Assembly: GCA_037954665.1 (NCBI GenBank) | Contig: JBBMOL010000610.1 | Coordinates: 1-64,000 of the forward strand | Origin: Laguncularia racemosa | Lineage: Eukaryota; Streptophyta; Magnoliopsida; Myrtales; Combretaceae | Reading direction: 5' to 3' | DNA length: 64,000 nucleotides | Position numbers and translations under genes: made by a program | The notes under the pieces: model-generated | The model's database searches: none | What the model saw: the letters and a program-made list of their open reading frames with translations, nothing else | What the model was told of the DNA's origin: nothing | In this document: piece after piece, positions 30,810 through 43,412 of the stretch | Numbering within the stretch: the stretch's first letter is position 1 | Layout: the number at the start of each line of letters is the position of its first letter

Positions 30810-32546
30810 TATACAATTCCAAGAGCTAAGATACGAGCACTAAAGAAATCAAAGTCAATCCGAGCTATAGGTGGTAGTACGGGGTCCAAAAAAGGAGGAC
30901 ATAAGCGTCGGGAGGACCCAAGGTGAAGTTCGGCCAGCCTTAAGCCGGCCTTGAATAAAGGCTAGCCAAATTAGTTTCGAGGCCGCTGGCCTTGGTCCCG
31001 GCTTATATGTAGGCCGCCGACCTTTGGTGCCGGCTTATATTTAGGCCGCCTGATGGGAAAATTTCTGGCACTGTCGACATTTTCAAAACCCGATTTGGAT
31101 GATGATCCAAATCGATCATATTTTACTTTATGTCTTTTATTCTAATAAATATTTGAGAATAATCTTATAGGTACAATGATAATTCTCCATGGGATGCCAA
31201 TATGTCCTACAACAGTTAATGGATACAGAACATTTTCAGGGTGACAATCAAAGACCCGCTACGATTGTTTTCCATTCCGAGGCATTAGCTCATGAAGACT
31301 TATGATATTTTGTACTTTGTAATTGTTTTATGAACTATTTTTTGTTTTATTTGGTTTTGGGATACTTTTATTTCCTTGTAATTTTCATTTAGGACTAGCC
31401 ACCTTAAAAGTGGCAAACTTGTAATTTTGACCACTTTTTAACCCTAGGAGTAGCAAGTATAAATACTTGCTTAGAAGAGGGTTTGAGGAGGCCATATTTT
31501 GTAGATCAAACATAGAACTTTCACGTGTGGAATTAGGGTTCATCCTTAGTTCAAAAACTCTTATCAATTTTAACCCAAGAATTGGAATTGTGGCGAATGC
31601 GACAAAGGGGAATTGTGAGTCATATCGATTTCATCTTTGTTGTTTTTCATTTCTTCTCTAGTGAGTCATATTTAGGGGGGATTTAAATCTTTCTTGGAAC
31701 TATTTTGAGTGTAATTCATGAACAATTGTCTTGTTAAGATTGATTGTTCTTTTAGTTATTGAATTCAATATCATTTTGGTGATTGCTGTGAATTGGAATT
31801 GTTGGAAGAGGATATATCACGGTTTTGTGTTTTTCTTATTCATCCATTTCATGTGAAATTCACTTGGTCTTATTATTGTTTAGTGAAATTGATCATTAGT
31901 GGAAGTTGATTGCATCTTTGAACCATTGGATTTCATCAATTTTTCATTAGGGTCACGTAATTTCCTAGTTCAATTGGACCGGCTTGATTGTGACTTGAGA
32001 ATTTTTTTCTTTGAGTCATTTGATTGTGCTTGAACTTGGTTTTGAGCACATCACCGCCGGCCTTGAATGGCCTCTCACAATTTTTTTAGGCATGATATAA
32101 ATAGTGGTCTTTAGGTATTTCGAGGAGAATGTTATTTTGGTTGTAAGAAAAACACCTTGAGCATGTGTGAATCCTCTTTGGAGATTCTTGAATATTGAGA
32201 ATTTGATTTCACTTTATTCTAGTTGTTCTTATCAAATTCTTGGTTCCTATAGAATTTGTGGCGAACATCGTTATTGAATTTCTTGAAATTCTTTAACCTT
32301 AGTGATTGATTTATAGAACATGGTCCCTATCGTTCTATGATTTGATTATGAATCAGTTTAATTTTATCAATCTTGGCATCTATAGATTGGTAATTTTATC
32401 CATATCCTTTGTTTTTATTTCGTTAGTACCAAAATCCAGAAAACCCTAAAATTTGTAACATTTGTTTGTTATTGATGATTTGATTTGTGTGAAAGGGTTC
32501 GTATCAATTCGTATCATTTGATTTCAGAGAATTCAAATCCGTATCA
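30810..32546 (+). mobile_element. 5' LTR of element D, containing a solo LTR
   Basis: About 730 bp after removing 31051-32053 and one duplication. The first 150 bp correspond to the pol end (PRAKIRA...). GC-rich inverted motifs (GGCCGCCGGCC, GCCGGCTTATAT) repeat at 30970-31050. It ends ATCCGTATCA. Confidence 0.8.
31051..32053 (+). mobile_element. Solo LTR of family S with target duplication CCGCC
   Basis: 1003 bp, TGATGGGAAAATTT...GAGCACATCA, flanked by CCGCC at 31046-31050 and 32054-32058. It sits in a GC-rich repeat of the D LTR. Palindromic TATA region at 31452-31471. Confidence 0.93.
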
Positions 32547-32548
32547 TT

Positions 32549-32560
32549 TGGTATCAGAGC
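32549..32560 (+). other. Primer-binding site (initiator tRNA-Met) of element D
   Basis: TGGTATCAGAGC, 2 nt after the LTR end at 32546. Confidence 0.87.
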
Positions 32561-33342
32561 GAAGGTTGGTGGATTTGTGAATCGACACGGGTTAAATTGG
32601 TAAGGCTATTGAATCTCAATTCAATTGTAGTTTTAATTCAATACTGCCGTTGGTTGGAAAAATTGGGAATTTATTTTGATAAGTATTGCTGTGAATTCAA
32701 TTGTTGGGTGTTGAATTGCTGTGAATTGGTGTTTTGGGCTGTTGTTGAGAATTGGGGTTCTTGTGAATATCTTTGCTGAAATTTTAATTGGTAGAGATGT
32801 CGTCGCATGGAAGTGTTAATAACAACAACAATGGGAATGATGCTGATAATGGGGGTGAGGTTGTGACTAGGGCAGAGTTCAATCAAATCCAAGAAAATAT
32901 TAGATTGATTATGGAGAGATTGGAGGTTAGGGATAAAAGAAGCCATAGTGGTGCAGGAATTAGGAGGAGACATTCTAGTGATGATTCTGATGCTTATAGT
33001 GAAAGGAGTAGGAGAGGAAATAATGATGATAGGCGTAAGGGGATTAAAAACATAAAGCTGAAAATTCCACCTTTCACTGATAGTAGTAAACCAGAGGAAT
33101 TCCTAGACTGGGTGCCACGGGTTGAGAAAGTGTTTGACTGCTATGAATGGGATGAGCGCATGAAGGTGAAAATGGCGTCTCTAGCATTTTCTGAATATGC
33201 TAGTCTGTGGTGGGATAAACTACAAACTAAGAGACGTAGGGCGGATGAGGAGAAAGTGTGTTCATGGGCTTTGATGAAAAGATTGATGAGACGCATATTT
33301 ATGCTAGATTACTATAAGCAAGAGATGCTGATGGAGTTGCAA

Positions 33343-34425
33343 TGATAAGAGCCATGATGGGAGCCAAGCCAGAAGATGGAATGTGGATCTTCTTGAAGTG
33401 ACACCTGGACCGATCACAAGAACTCAAGCGAAACGATTAAAGGAAGCACTTAACGGGTTCATAAAGGATGTCCATGAAGTCGGAAAGGATTGGAGCAATC
33501 ATGAAGTTGGAAAAGATTGGAACAACCATGGGAATGCCCTTGCTCTTCTACAAGTCATAACGGATACGGGTTGAAGAGGGCATGTCTTTACAAGGCACGG
33601 TCGTGTAGGAGTCTGGAGGTTACATAGAATCATACACGGTCGTATACACGGTTCAAAGGCACAGCTGTGTATGGCGTCAGGAATTTCCACAAAAAGATAC
33701 ACGATTAGAAGTACACAGTCGTGTATGTTGTCAAGATTTCCACAGAAAGATACACGACTAGAAGTACACGGTCGTGTACATTGTCAAGATTTCCACAGAA
33801 AGATACACGACTAGAAGTACACGGTCGTGTATGTTGTCAAGATTTCCACAAAAAAATACACAACTAGAAGTACACGGTCGTGCACATTGTCAAGATTTCC
33901 ACAGAAAGATACACGACTAGAAGTACACAGTCGTGTACATCTCCAATGCCGGCTCAAGGCCGCCGGCCTTCATTCCCACGCTGCCGGCCTTTAAGTTATT
34001 GTTTTGTTATTTTATGCAACTTATTGAAGCTATGTCGTTTTGGGGCATCATTGTTACGAATTGTAAACCCTAATATAAAGCTCCTAGGGTTTAGATACAA
34101 CATAGAATGTAGAATATACAACATACAAGTTTTAAAACACTTTGAGAGAATTCCTCTCTTGGTTCTTTAAAGAACTAATCTAGAACTTATCGGATTTTTA
34201 TTCTGTGGCGTTCATCTCGACTTATCAATCGGTCTTTCATCTCGATTGTGGCGTCTGCATATTATACCAAGGTTCTTGTCTCACTTATAGGCAACGGGTC
34301 GCGGTTTCCACTTGAGTGTGTTTAGCATCTTGGGTAGCAAATTCCAAACGTATTGGTATTGGGTTCCGTCACACGTTGGCGTAGTTCGTATCAGTTTGGT
34401 ATCAGAGCAAACCGATTTCGTATCA
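33343..34425 (+). mobile_element. 5' LTR of C2 (long U5 form)
   Basis: Starts TGATAAGAGCC and carries the pol C-terminal coding segment. Its end has two copies of the terminus: GTTCGTATCA at 34393, then TTTGGTATCAGAGC, then GATTTCGTATCA at 34425. The 3' LTR has the same double end, and the outer target duplication shows that the second end is the true one. Confidence 0.88.
33696..33960. repeat. Five 53-bp tandem hairpin units in C2 5' LTR
   Basis: Units start at 33696, 33749, 33802, 33855 and 33908. Each contains TACACGACTAGAAGTACACGGTCGTGTA-type sequence, in which ACACGAC pairs with GTCGTGT. The 3' LTR has three units (41735, 41788, 41841) and the C6 LTR has two (62115, 62168). Confidence 0.92.
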
Positions 34426-34428
34426 TTT

Positions 34429-34440
34429 TGGTATTAGAGC
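34429..34440 (+). other. Primer-binding site of C2
   Basis: TGGTATTAGAGC, one mismatch to the initiator tRNA-Met complement, 3 nt after the long LTR end. A perfect copy of the site (34397-34408) lies inside the LTR. Confidence 0.82.
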
Positions 34441-34476
34441 CTAGGTTTGTTAAACCATCAGTTCGGTTTGAGGAAG

Positions 34477-34916
34477 GTAACATCAAAACCTTAACTCCAA
34501 TCGTTCATATCAATTGTTCGTATTCAATTTCATAATGTTAATTGTCTATTGAAAGTGTAGTGCCTTCTATTCAATTTTGTTACAAAAAAAAGAAGGAAGA
34601 ATCACGATAAAAAAAAAATGAACGTGATCAAGAGCAACAAACAAAGGCAACAAAAAAAAAAGGAAAGAAAAAAAAAAGGAAATTTCGAGCCCTAGAGTTG
34701 TTTTGAATTATACAGAAGGGAATTGGTGTAGTTTGGGTTAGTTCCAAGAGAATTGAGAAGAGGAATTGGTGAGTTGATATCATCATTGCTTGTGAGAATA
34801 CACGAGTGACTGTGTGATATCGTCCTTTGAGCGAAACATGTAAAGGAGTGTATCGTGAGGCTTAATTATATATATATATATATATATATGTGTGTTAGTA
34901 CTAATCTTTTCTGCAG
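34477..34916 (+). other. Predicted leader intron of C2
   Basis: Donor GAGGAAG|GTAACATC and acceptor TACTAATCTTTTCTGCAG|GAACT, with the gag ATG at 34922. Length 440 nt. It includes an AT dinucleotide run at about 34867-34890. Confidence 0.55.
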
Positions 34917-36609
34917 GAACTATGTCGAGGCATAATTATCCTGAAGGTGAGAGGGGAAGGTTTGGTGCTAGGTTAATGATTGAGGCGTTGAGGGGTGAGA
35001 TGAAGAGGATGTTTCAGGAGGGCATGGAACAAATTCATGAGACGGTGGAACAAAGACTAGAGCAATCTAAAAATGTCTTCCAAGGGCATAAGAGGGAGAG
35101 TTGTTCTAGGAGAGTACAAAGGGGTAGAGATGAAATGTCTGATGATGAATTTGATGAACCTTCTGTCGGGAGTTATAGAGGTTATAGTGGTAGGAATAGA
35201 GGAACTAGGGATTGGGAAGATAGAGGAGATAAGAATAGAGAGGATAATCAACTAAGTAGTATAAAGATGAAGATTCCTCCTTTCCAAGGGAAGAATGATC
35301 CCGAGGTGTACTTAGAGTGGGGGAAGAAGGTAGAGATGGTGTTTGATTGTCATAACTATAGTGGGAGAAAGAAAGTGAAACTTGCTGCCATTGAATTTTC
35401 GGATTATGCCGTAGTGTGGTGGGATCAACTAATGTTGAATCGAAAAAGGAGTGGCGAACCACCTATTGAGTCTTGGGAAGAGATGAAGAGGGTGATGAAG
35501 AAGCGGTTTGTACCTGCGTATTACTATCGTAAATTACACAACAAATTGCAAACTCTTAGGTAGGGAAGCCGAAGTGTGAATGAGTATTTCAAGGACATGG
35601 AAGTTACTATGATTAAGGCGAATGTAGAGGAGGATAGAGAAGCTACCATGGCTAGGTTTCTTGCTGGATTGAATAGAGAAATTCAAAATGTTGTGGAATT
35701 GCAGCATTATGTAGAATTGGAAGATATGGTTCATATGGATATAAAGGTTGAGAACCAACACAGGAGGAAAGGTAATAGTACTGCACAGTTTCAACAGGGT
35801 GTTAGTTCATCCGCCTGGAAGACTAACTAATGGAAGAAGGAAGAAAAGCCTTTACCCACCAAACCAAAAGGAGAGCAGAGGCAAGCGGGTTCTACTCCTC
35901 ATAAACAAGGTAAACCTGACTCTTCTACTCCTAGAAATCATGACATTAGATGTTTTAAATGCCAAGGTAGAGGCCATATTGCTAGTCAATGTCCGAATAG
36001 GCGTGTTATGATTCTGTGTGATGATGGTGAGTATGAGACTGAGGGGGATAGTGAAGAGGATGATATGCCTCCATTAGAGGACGCTAGTGATGATGAGGAG
36101 CCTGCAGTAGGGAAGTTAGTGGCAGTAGTGAAGAGAGCTTTAAATGTGTAGGTGAAGGAAGAAGAGGAGGTGCAAAGAGAGAATATCTTTCATACTAGAT
36201 GTTATCTAGGTGATCATATTTGCAGTTTGATCAATGATGGAGGAAGTTGCACTAATGTGGTGAGTAATTTTATTGTCAAGAGGCTGGGACTCACGACTAC
36301 TAAACACCCTAGTCCATATAAATTGCAGTGGTAGAATGATAGTGGCGAGACTAAGGTGAGTAAGCAAGCCTTGATTGTTTTTCGCATTAGTAGGTATGAG
36401 GATGAGGTGTTATGCGATGTAGTGCCAATGTAGGCGTGTCATGTGTTGTTGAGGAGGCCATGGCAATTTGATAGGAAGGTTGTTCATGATGGCTTTTCTA
36501 ACAAGTATACGCTTGTTCACCAAGGGAAAAGCTTTAATCTTAAACCTTTAACACCTAAACAGGTGTATGAGGATCAGTTGCAGCTACAACAGTCTTTTGC
36601 AAAATATAA

Positions 36610-37452
36610 TGATGAGATCCATGATGAGAGCCAAGCCGGAAGAAGAAATGTGGATCCTCTTGAAGTGTCGCCTGGACCGATCACGAGAAATCAAGCGAAA
36701 CGATTCAAGGAAGCACTTAACGGGTTGATAAAGGTTGTCCATGAAGCCGGAAAGGATTAGAGCAATCATGAAGTTGGAACGGATTGGAACAACCATGGGA
36801 AGACCCTTGCTTTTATACAAGTTACACCGAACACGGGTTGAAGAGGGCGTGTATGTTCAAGGCACGGCCGTGTAGGAATTCCAAGATTGCACAGAATCAT
36901 ACACGGCTAGATACACGGCTAAAAGGCACGGTCGTGTATGGAGTTAAGCAAATCTACAGAAAGATACACATCTAGAAGTACACGGCCGTGTATCTCTTCA
37001 AGGCCACCGGCCTTCAATCCAACGCCGCCGACCTTCATGGCTACATCGTCGGCCTTTGTTATTCTGTCTTGTGTTTTTTACACAACTTATCTAAGCTACG
37101 TCGTTTTGGGCTTGTATTTTCACGAATTGTAACCCTAGTATAAAAGCTCCTAGGGTTTAGAATAGAGATAACATAGAATTTACATCTTTAAACATTAAAC
37201 ACTTTTAAGAGGCACCTCTCTTGGTTCTTCAAGAACTAAATCGAACTTATCGGATTAATTTTCGTGGCGTTCATCCCGACTTATCAATCGGTCTTTCATC
37301 TCGATTGTGGCGTCTTCATATTATACCAAGGTTCTTGTCTCGCTTATAGACAACGGGTCGCAGTTTCCACTTTAGGTGTTTGGCATCGTAGGTAACAAAT
37401 TTCCGAACGTATTGGTATTGGGTTTCGTCTCGGGTTGGCGTGGTTCGTATCA
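36610..37452 (+). mobile_element. Solo LTR of family C with target duplication TATAA inside C2
   Basis: 843 bp, TGATGAGATCC...GGTTCGTATCA (short U5 form), flanked by TATAA (36605-36609 and 37453-37457). It sits between protease and RT, 2 bp away from the place where C4 entered the related element C3. Confidence 0.93.
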
Positions 37453-38526
37453 TATAAGGTGAGTGAAAAACAGAGGGAGAGTGAGAGAGCAAAAGACAGC
37501 GAGAGAGAAAAGGAATACAAAAGTCAATCTCAAAAGGAAAAAGAGAGGAAGGCTGGAAAGAGTGTGAGAGACCAAGTTGAAGGGGGATCAACTTTGGTGG
37601 TGAGTGAAAAGGAGAGCGCAGCCTTGCAAAAGGAGAGTTGTGTGGCAAGAGCAAGTGTAGTGAGGAGAGCGTTAGTGATGAAGCAACCTATGTTACTACT
37701 GGCTTTTAAGGAAACTTGTTTAAATACTAACGAACTATTTAACTCTTTGCCTAGTGTGGTTGTGTCCATTGTGCAGGACTTTGAAGATGTCTTCCCTGAG
37801 GAGATTCCAAAGGGATTACCACCTATTAGTGGTATTGAGCACCAGATTGACCTTGTACCCGGAGTATCGATTCCAAACAAACCGGCTTATAGGAGCAATC
37901 CAGAGGAGATAAAGGAACTCCAAAGGTAAGTCGATGAATTAATGGAGAAGGGGTACATGAGAGAAAGCATGAGTCCATATGCAGTGCCTAAGAAGGATGG
38001 GTAATGGAGAATGTGTGTTGACTTTCGCGCCATCAACAACATCACGGTAAAGTATCGTCATCCCATTCCTCGCTTAGATGACATGTTAGATGAGTTACAT
38101 GGGTCTAATGTCTTTTCCAAAATTGATCTAAAAAGCGAATATCACCAAATTAGAATGAAAGAAGGTGATGAATGGAAAACCGCATTTAAGACAAAATATG
38201 GATTGTATGAGTGATTAGTAATGCCTTTCAGTTTAACTAACGCACCTAATACTTTTATGAGACTTATGAACCATGTTTTGAGGACGTTTATTGGCAAATT
38301 TGTGGTTGTCTATTTTGATGATATCCTCATTTACAGTAAGAGTTTGGAGGACCATATATCTCACTTGAGGGATGTTTTAGAAGTGCTTCAAAAGGAGCAA
38401 TTATATGCTAACCTCAAGAAGTGCACTTTTTTCACAGACAAACTTGTGTTTCTTGGTTTTGTTGTTAGTGCACAGGGGATACAGGTTGATGAAGAAAAGA
38501 TTTGTGCGATCCAAGAATGGCCTAGT

Positions 38527-39535
38527 TGATGTACCTAATTCCAAGCTTAAGCACAATCAAAAGAATCAAGGAAAACACCTCAATTCACAAAACACAAACC
38601 GGTTCACTTGAGGGCAATTTCACGTACACACTTTGTAGATTTTAATGGAAATTGTTATTCAAATGATTCAATTGTAATCTCTAATGATAATATTAACCAA
38701 ATAACCACAAGAGAACATGAAGTTCACGTAAAATCAAATCAAAAGGAAGCAATAAAGACAAGCACAAAACCGTGATCTCAAATCCTTCCAATAATGCCAA
38801 TTCACGCCAATCACTAAGAAGCATTCAATCTCAATGAACAATCAACCTTTACAAGATGATTATCCACGAATTACAATCACTAGAAAGTCCAAGAAAGATT
38901 CAAATCAACCCTAGATATGACTCACTAGAGAAGAAATGAACAACAACAAAGATGAATCGATATTACTCACGATTTCTCCTTGTTGCACTCGCCACAATTC
39001 CAACTTCTTGGGATTGAAATTGATAAGAGAATTTTAGAATTAGGAAACCCTAAGCCCTCTCACAAAATGTGAAGTGTTTGTTCTGCAAAATTAGCCTCCT
39101 CAAACCCTCTCTTAAGCAAGTATTTATACTTGCTACTCCTAGGGTTAAAAAGTGCTCGAAATTACAAGTTTGCCACTTTTAAGGTGGCTAGCCCTAAATG
39201 AAAATTACGAGGAAATAAAAGTGTCCCAAAACCAAAATACAACCAAAATAGTTCAATAAACATTTACAAGATACAAAATAACATAAGTCTTCATGATCCA
39301 ATCCCTCAGAATAGTGAACAATCGCAGCGGGTCTTTGATTGTTATCTTGAAAAATGTTCGGTGTCCAATTGAAGTTGTAGGACATTTTGGCATCCCATGG
39401 AGAATCATAATTGTACCTGTAAGATTATTCTCAAATTTAATTAGAAATAAAGACAAACGGTAAAATATGAGCAATTTGGATAATCATCCAAATTGGGTTC
39501 TGAAATTTCTGACATTGTCAGAAATTTTCCCATCA
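38527..39535 (-). mobile_element. Solo LTR of family S with target duplication CTAGT inside the C2 RT gene
   Basis: 1009 bp; on the minus strand TGATGGGAAAATTT...GGTACATCA. CTAGT lies at 38522-38526 and 39536-39540. Removing it rejoins the RT thumb coding sequence EWPS/TNV. Confidence 0.94.
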
Positions 39536-41381
39536 CTAGTCCAACTAATGTAGGTAATGTGCGGAGTTTCCATGGACTAGCGAGCTTTTACAGGAGGTTT
39601 GTGAAGGATTTCAGTACCATTGCAGCACCACTTACTGAGGTAATTAAGAAGAACGTGGGGTTTAGATAGGCAGAGCAACAAGAGAAGGCCTTTCAGACGC
39701 TTAAAAATAAGCTAACTCAGGTGCCATTATTTGCTTTACCTAATTTCTCTAAAACGTTTGAAATTGAGTGTGATGCTTCAGGATTAGGTATTGGAGCAGT
39801 TCTCATGCAAGAGAGGAGACCAATTGCATTCTTTAGCGAGAAGCTAAGTGGGGCAACCTTGAACTACCCTACTTATGACAAGGAGTTATATGCCTTGGTT
39901 CGAGCACTGGAGACTTGGCAACACTATCTTTGGCCAAAAGAGTTCGTGATCCACACTGACCATGAATCCTTGAAGTACTTGAAGGGACAACACAAGCTAA
40001 ACAAAAGGCATGCTCGTTGGGTGGAGTTCATTAAAACATTTCCCTATGTCATCCACTACAAGCAAGGTAAAGAGAATGCCGTTGCTGATGCACTTTCTAG
40101 AAGGTATGCTCTTATCGCTACTCTTAGTTCTACACTGCTTGGTTTTGAGCACATTAAGGAATTGTATGCTACTGATCGAGATTTTTGTGAGGAGTATGTG
40201 CATTGTGAGAAGAGTGGTCATGGTAAGTTTTATAAACATGAAGGATTCTTGTTTAGGGAGAGTAGACTATGCATTCCAATTTGTTCTTTAAGGGAATTAC
40301 TAGTGAAGGAGTCTCATGGAGGAGGTTTAATGGGACATTTTGGAGTAACTAAAACCTGAGAGGTATTGCAGGAACACTTCTATTGGCCTCACATATAACG
40401 AGATGTTGAGAGGATTTGTGGGCGATGTGTCACGTGTAGGCAAGAAAAATCTAAAGTCCAACCTCAAGGGCTTTATACCCCACTTCCCATTCCTCATGAG
40501 CTTTAGGTAGATATTTCCATGGATTTTGTGTTAGGATTACCCAGGTCTAGACATGGTCGAGATTATATTTTTGTAGTCGTGGATAGATTCTCTAAAATGG
40601 CACATTTCATTCCTTGTCACAAAACAGATGATGCTTGCAATATTGCTAATTTGTTCTTTAGGGAAGTTGTGAGATTACATGGTATGCCTAGAACAATCGT
40701 ATCGGATAGAGATGCTAAGTTCTTGAGCTACTTCTAGAAGACATTATGGGCTAAGTTAGGAACTAAGTTATTGTTTTCTACTACTTGTCATCCACAGACT
40801 GATGGTCAAACTAAGGTAGTAAATCGAACTTTATCTACTTTGTTGAGGGCTGTCATTAGAAAGAACATTAAAAGTTGGGAGGATTGTTTGCCGCATGTTG
40901 AATTTGCCTATAATCGCACAATGCATTCTGCTACTAAGTTTACTCCTTTTGAAATTGTATATGGTTTTAATCCACTAACTTCTTTGGATTTATCACCTCT
41001 GCCTATTTCTTAGTATGTTAATCTAGATGGCAAGAAGAAAGCAGAATTTGTTAAATAGATCCATGAGAAGGCAAGGCTAAACATTGAGCGAAGAATAGAG
41101 CAGTATGTGAAACAAGCCAACAAGGGTCGTCAACAAGCTGTCTTTGAACCTGGAGATTAGGTTTGGGTTCACATGCGCAAAGAGCGGTTTCCTATGCAGC
41201 GTCGATCTAAACTACTTCCTAGAGGCGATGGACCATTTCAAATTCTTGAGCGCATTAATGATAATGCATACAAGATAGATTTACCTTGTGAGTATCAAGT
41301 AAGTACTACATTTAATGTTACTAATTTGAGTCCTTTTGATGCAGGCGATGATTTGAGGACAAATCCTTTTCAAGAGGGGAA

Positions 41382-42337
41382 TGATGAGAGCCATGATGGG
41401 AGCCAAGCCAGAAGATGGAATGTGGATCCTCTTGAAGTGCCACCTGGGCCGATCACAAAAACTCGAGCGAAACGATTAAAGGAAGCACTTAACAGGTTGA
41501 TAAAGGATGTCCATGAAGTCGGAAAGGATTGGAGCAATCATGAAGTTGGAAAGGATTGGAACAACCATGGGAATGCCCTTGCTCTTGTACAAGTCATAAC
41601 GGATACGGGTTGAAGAAGGCATGTCTTTACAAGGCACGGCTATGTAGGAGTCTAGAGGTTACACAGAATCATACATGGTCATATACACGGTTCAAAGGCA
41701 CGGCCGTGTATGGTGTCAAGAATTTCCACAGAAAGATACATGACTAGAAGTACATGGTCGTATATGTTGTCAAGATTTCCACAGAAAGATACGCGACTAG
41801 AAGTACACGGTCGTGTACATTGTCAAGATTTCCACAGAAAGATACACGACTAGAAGTACACGGTCGTGTACATCTCCAACGCCGGCTCAAGGCCGCCGGC
41901 CTTTAAGTTATTGTTTTGTTATTTTACGCAACTTATTGAAGCTATGTCGTTTTGGGGCATCATTGTTACGAATTGTAAACCCTAATATAAAGCTCCTAGG
42001 GTTTAGATACAACATAGAATATAGAATATACAACATACAATTTTGAAAACACTTTGAGAGAATTCCTCTCTTGGTTCTTTAAAGAACTAATCTAGAACTT
42101 ATCGGATTTTTATTCCGTGGCATTCATCCCGACTTATCAATCGGTCTTTCATCCTGATTGTGGTGTCTGCATATTATACCAAGGTTCTTGTCTCACTTAT
42201 AGGCAACGGGTCACGGTTTCCACTTGAGTGTGTTTGGCATCTTGGGTAGCAAATTCCGAACGTATTGGTATTGGGTTTCGTCACACGTTGGCGTAGTTCG
42301 TATCAGTTTGGTATCAGAGTAAACCAATTTCGTATCA
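41382..42337 (+). mobile_element. 3' LTR of C2 (long U5 form)
   Basis: 956 bp. It follows CAAGAGGGGAA (polypurine tract) and starts TGATGAGAGCC. The pol frame continues into it to the stop at 41613. It ends AATTTCGTATCA, directly against the second TGCAA. Confidence 0.9.
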
Positions 42338-43412
42338 TGCAATCCTTGAGGCAGGGTAAGAAAAGCATAGAAGAGTATGTAAAGGAGTTTGAGACACTAA
42401 TGGCAAGGTGTGATATTAAGGAATCATCAGATGAATCCATAACTCGTTTCATCAATGGGTTGAAGATAGACATTGCCAATGTAGTGGAACTCTAGCATTA
42501 TCAAAATCTAGAGGATGTGATTAAATTAGCTAGTTGGGTTGAGCGGCATCAGTGCAAGCGGGATCAGAAATGGCGAGATTAGAAACCATATCACCACCAT
42601 AAGTTAGATGATGGTGAAAGGGTGAAGGAAAGGAAGGAAAAAAGGAAAGGCAGTCGCTAGTGAGGCTGTTAACCAAACACAATAAAAGAAGAGCAGGGAT
42701 ATAAAATGTTTTAAGTGTTTAGGACTTGGCCATATTGCTTCTCAATGTCCTAATAAAAGGGTTATGGTCATAAAGGGTGACAAAGTCGAGAGTGAGGAAG
42801 AAGAACAGAAGAGTACTGAGGCAGAAGAGGAAGATGAAGACATTATAGCGAATCCAGTACAGGGAGACTTGCTAATGGTTAAGCAGGATGAAGTTGTTCC
42901 TAATCAGAGAGCCAATTTATTTCATATCCAAGGCATAGTGCAGGGGAAGACTTGTTTGATTGTGGTTGACACAGGAAGTTGCACTAATGTTGCTTCAACA
43001 AGTTGGGTTACTAAGTTGGGTTTACAGGTGGAGCAGCATCTAAGACCTTATGCACTTTATTGGTTGAGTCCACAAGGAGCTATTCATGTACACAAACAGG
43101 TTCGTGTTCCATTACTTATTGGTGATTATACTGACGAGATTGTTTGTGATGTAGTTCCCATGGAAGCTACACATTTGATCCTTGGAAGACCTTGGCAGTA
43201 TGACCTCAGCTAAGTATGATGGATATACCAATGAGTATACCATTCAGAAACAAGACAAAGCATACAAGCTTCTTCCTATGAGTCCAATTGAGGTACAACA
43301 AATAAGGTTGAATTGCCTTAAGCAGCCCAAGGGAAAGAGGAGTTTATTTATGTGGTTTAGCAGGATGGACGATACAGATTTGAGGTCGAATCGTTTTCAA
43401 CATAGAGGGAAT

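Larger units (their letters stand above)
34922..41613 (+). pseudogene. Gag-pol polyprotein of C2, split by two solo LTRs
   Basis: ATG at 34922 (MSRHNYPEGERGRF). Gag runs to a Gln-to-stop at 35563 and continues with stops through the zinc knuckle CFKCQGRGHIASQCP (about 35957-36000) and protease INDGGSCTN. The own-family solo LTR splits the linker at SFAKY. RT holds FRAINNITVKY and YFDDILIYSK, with stops at Trp and Gln codons. The S LTR splits it exactly at QEWPS. RNase H starts FEIECDASG (about 39760). Integrase keeps MDFVLGLP and SDRDAKF, but the catalytic Glu is replaced (DGQTKVVNRTL). It ends GPITKTRAK...DTG in the LTR. At least a dozen stops, mostly TAG or TGA from TGG or CAG codons, make it dead. 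Confidence 0.9.
33343..42337 (+). mobile_element. CRM-like chromovirus C2 with target duplication TGCAA, holding two solo LTRs
   Basis: Plus-strand element with LTRs 33343-34425 and 41382-42337, flanked by TGCAA (33338-33342 and 42338-42342), inside the gag of D. Two solo LTRs lie within it: one of its own family (36610-37452) and one of family S (38527-39535). Gag to integrase is present but full of stops. The LTRs differ in length (1083 and 956 bp), mostly because five and three hairpin units are present. Confidence 0.93.

Noticed and set aside
33696..33960. Regularly spaced repeats resembling a CRISPR array
   Set aside because: Units are contiguous with near-identical sequence and no variable spacers, in a plant LTR.
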